DNA from: Planctomycetes bacterium UBA1135
Lineage (GTDB): Bacteria > Planctomycetota > UBA1135
Direction of reading: 5' to 3'
Length of the DNA stretch: 8,114 nt
Assembly (NCBI GenBank): GCA_002311925.1
Contig: DCAK01000019.1
Location: forward strand, 7,017-15,130
In this document: positions 6,227 to 8,114 of the stretch, piece after piece
Layout of the letters: each line of letters starts with the position of its first letter
How positions within the stretch are numbered: position 1 is the first letter of the stretch
Notes under the pieces: model-generated
Told to the model about the DNA's origin: nothing
The model's input: only the letters and a program-made list of their open reading frames with translations
Database searches by the model: none
Position numbers and translations under genes: made by a program

Positions 6227-7752
6227 TTTTCCTCGGGAATCCGGGCTGGGCTCGACTTTTCCCCGTTCCAATTCCGGCCTCGAACCGTGTTGAGCAGGGC
6301 CACGGCCTTCGCATAGCCCATGCGAGCTCCAGCTTCAGCGCTCTTCGCGGAAACGAGATCCTCCTGGAACTGAAGAACTTGGAAATTGGTGGACGCGCCT
6401 TCACGAAGGCGTCTCTGCTCTGCCTCAAGTTGTCTTTCCGCCACCTGGGAGGCCTTGCGCGTCGCCGCGACTCTTTCAGCAAGGTAATTCACCCCTCGGA
6501 CGGCGTCGCGGGTGGCCCGGGCCACTTCGTTTTCCTGGTCCCGGAGCTGGCGCACAGCGAGGCGGTAATCATTCCAGGCTCGGCGCTCTGTTCCGGACAG
6601 AGAAGTGTTTGCGAAAGGGATTTCCAAATTCAGCCCGAAGCTGAACCCCGGAAAATCCCAATCCGCCATGCTGGAGAATGCGGCGCCCACCTGGTCGTCC
6701 TGGCCGTAGAAGTTGCCGGCCGCAACCATGTCGAGTTTCGGCTGAATCCCTTCCCTGGCGACCTTCCAAGCCAATTCCTTTTCTGCGACCTGAAAACGCA
6801 AACTTTTCAGGTCGGGGCGACTGGAGATGGATTCCTTCAAAGCAGCTTCCCAGGAAACCTCTGCCCGGACGGGGGTTGGAGGGACGCTCACCGTTTCGAA
6901 AACCACCCCCCATTCCTCATCCTCTTCAAGCCCGTAAAGAAGGAGACGCAATCCATCCTGTGCCTGGTGGACGGTGTTGCGGGCGGTCAGGAGCGCATCC
7001 TCCCTGGAAGCGATGTCGGCCTCCGTCTGGACAAGCTCGACTTCGGCCACGGAGCCGACTTCAAAACGAGCCCGGGTGACATCCCGAAGCTCCTCGGCGA
7101 GGTTCAGGGAGAACTCCTTGACCGCCCTGTCTTCCAAAGCGAAGGCAAGATCCCAATAAGCGTCCACCGCCTGCTGGATTCCGTCCAGGGCGGTCTGGTT
7201 CAAGCTGGCCAGGCTTTGACGGAACCCGAGTTCAGCCGTTCTCAATCCCTGGGTGGCGGTGAGCGCCCAAGCTCCCCGAAGAAGCGGTTGATTCAGGGAA
7301 AAGTTCAGGGAGAAATTCGATTCCGACTGTTCCGGCGAGAAGGCGGGGGTGTATGCATAGTTGGTGTAGTCCTCCTGCACGCTCAAGGAAAGAGAGCCAC
7401 CCGTCATCAGGGCTGCGCGAATCCCCTGTTCTCCCCTCAAGGCCGTGGTTTCCGAAGAGCCAAAGAAGGTGCTGGCGAAACCGCTCGCCGGGCGGTCGGC
7501 GTAGGCCCAGGTGCTGTCGGCGAAGAAGACGGGGTCGAAGGCTCCCGCAGCTTCACGGATTCCATAGCGGGCCGCCAAGGCCGCGAACCCAGCCTGGCGC
7601 GTCGCCGGAGAATGGACGGCCGCAAGGCGAGCGGCCTCCTCGACGGTGAGGGGCGTGGGCTCCTGTTGGGCGTACGGAAAAAGGGCGAGGAGGAGGGCGG
7701 GAAACACGGAAGGGGAGAATAACGGACCCGGAGCTCGCTCAACTTCCGGCAT
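6223..7752 (-). CDS. TolC-family outer membrane efflux protein
   Basis: Trimeric outer-membrane channel with a periplasmic alpha-barrel that works with inner-membrane pumps and adaptor proteins in efflux or type I secretion. From the ATG at 7752 the protein has 509 residues, normal for the family. A signal peptide is visible (hydrophobic VFPALLLALFPYA, probable cleavage after Ala28), although its n-region has two Glu and one Arg, which is unusual. Two repeat halves follow. Half one runs from LTVEEA (35-40) through beta segments around 111-155 to the helical hairpin at about 165-275, with DAYWDLAFA (197-205) and EVGSVAEVELVQTEAD (231-246). Half two starts at WEAAL (301-305), has strands around 340-380 and a hairpin at about 390-495, with REGASTNFQVLQFQEDL (450-466). 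No pump or adaptor gene is visible nearby. The start overlaps the preceding gene's end by 14 bases. A GTG at 7707 is an alternative start. Confidence 0.9.
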   Translation of the reverse strand: MPEVERAPGPLFSPSVFPALLLALFPYAQQEPTPLTVEEAARLAAVHSPATRQAGFAALAARYGIREAAGAFDPVFFADSTWAYADRPASGFASTFFGSSETTALRGEQGIRAALMTGGSLSLSVQEDYTNYAYTPAFSPEQSESNFSLNFSLNQPLLRGAWALTATQGLRTAELGFRQSLASLNQTALDGIQQAVDAYWDLAFALEDRAVKEFSLNLAEELRDVTRARFEVGSVAEVELVQTEADIASREDALLTARNTVHQAQDGLRLLLYGLEEDEEWGVVFETVSVPPTPVRAEVSWEAALKESISSRPDLKSLRFQVAEKELAWKVAREGIQPKLDMVAAGNFYGQDDQVGAAFSSMADWDFPGFSFGLNLEIPFANTSLSGTERRAWNDYRLAVRQLRDQENEVARATRDAVRGVNYLAERVAATRKASQVAERQLEAEQRRLREGASTNFQVLQFQEDLVSAKSAEAGARMGYAKAVALLNTVRGRNWNGEKSSPARIPEEN

Positions 7753-8114
7753 CCAACGCGGCCTGGAAGAGCTTCTCCCAGTTCTCCGTCGAATCCGGGG
7801 AAATCCCGCCGTCGAGAATCCACATCCAAGGAGCCAGCCAGGTCCCGTCCATGCCGCTTCTCCCTTCCCAGGCCTTCCGAACCCTTGCCTCCATCCCATT
7901 GCCTGGTAGGCGGGAATGCCCGGAAGCAAGACCTTCGTTCAAGATTCCCCACAAAGCCCGCGCATCGGTCTCGGGGGGAACCGTCCCCCATGGGCGAAGG
8001 GTCTCGGCGTCGCGCTCCCATTCCTGCCAGAGGAGGACCGCGCGCGCAAGGCGATTGCTGCGACCCACCATTTTGGCCCAATCAGGGCCCAGGTCTTCCC
8101 CCCCCACCGCGACC
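7739..8114 (-). CDS. Unidentified Trp-rich protein, C-terminal 124 residues (5' end outside window)
   Basis: The frame is open from the right window edge to a TGA at 7741-7739. Third codon positions are GC-rich as in the neighbouring genes, which supports real coding. A GTG at 8107 could be a start, but the frame continues upstream beyond the window, so this is probably the C-terminal part of a longer protein. Ten of 124 residues are tryptophan (for example WQEWE and PWMW). No membrane helix, signal or known catalytic motif is recognised, and the function cannot be named. It overlaps the start of the TolC-family gene by 14 bases in another frame, so the two are probably co-transcribed and translationally coupled. 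That makes a shared envelope or transport role possible but unproven. Confidence 0.6.
   Translation of the reverse strand, partial: VAVGGEDLGPDWAKMVGRSNRLARAVLLWQEWERDAETLRPWGTVPPETDARALWGILNEGLASGHSRLPGNGMEARVRKAWEGRSGMDGTWLAPWMWILDGGISPDSTENWEKLFQAALDAGS

Noticed and set aside
6379..7722. A 447-codon open frame on the plus strand opposite the TolC-family gene
   Set aside because: It lies almost wholly antisense to a gene with clear family motifs, shows no recognisable protein motif, and long antisense frames are expected in GC-rich coding DNA.
7753..7929. N-terminal extension of the TolC-family protein to a start at 7929
   Set aside because: The extra 59 residues are Arg/Gly-rich, not signal-like, and lie over the upstream gene in another frame.
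8098..8105. Run of eight C near the window edge, considered as a frameshift or slippery site
   Set aside because: The minus-strand frame reads through it and keeps a coding-like codon pattern; nothing supports slippage.

Overview
The window is 8.1 kb of dense, GC-rich bacterial chromosome with six protein genes and almost no non-coding DNA. The organism is a diderm: it has an RseP-type site-2 protease, an outer-membrane TolC-family channel and a lipoprotein. It uses the MEP (non-mevalonate) isoprenoid route, because the first gene is dxr. The order dxr-rseP is standard in many bacteria. An rseP enlarged with extra PDZ domains, followed by a UbiA-family gene, together with weak or absent Shine-Dalgarno motifs, would fit an environmental lineage such as Planctomycetota or a relative. 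That assignment is a low-confidence guess from context.

Layout: (1) A rightward, translationally coupled operon covers 1-3621: the 3' four-fifths of dxr, then rseP (ATGA overlap), then a UbiA-family prenyltransferase (TGATG overlap). (2) A leftward gene, 3622-5244, encodes a lipoprotein built almost entirely of HEAT-like repeats. (3) A rightward dusB-like tRNA-dihydrouridine synthase gene lies at 5225-6226. (4) A leftward pair follows: a TolC-family outer-membrane protein (6223-7752), preceded by the 3' part of an unidentified Trp-rich protein gene (7739 to the window edge).

The gene boundaries are unusually tight. Both convergent junctions consist only of palindromic stop-codon overlaps (TGATCA and TTAA). 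The one divergent junction overlaps by about 20 bp at the 5' ends, so promoters and any terminators must lie inside neighbouring coding sequence.

Functionally, dxr makes MEP for isoprenoid precursors, and the UbiA-family enzyme probably consumes a prenyl diphosphate in the membrane. rseP between them is a membrane protease that usually travels with dxr. The lipoprotein and TolC-like protein are envelope components without visible partners here. I saw no mobile element, CRISPR array, RNA gene, or clear multi-gene novel system. The points worth a second look are the multi-PDZ RseP, the UbiA homologue with an altered second motif, the HEAT-only lipoprotein, and the overlapping gene ends.
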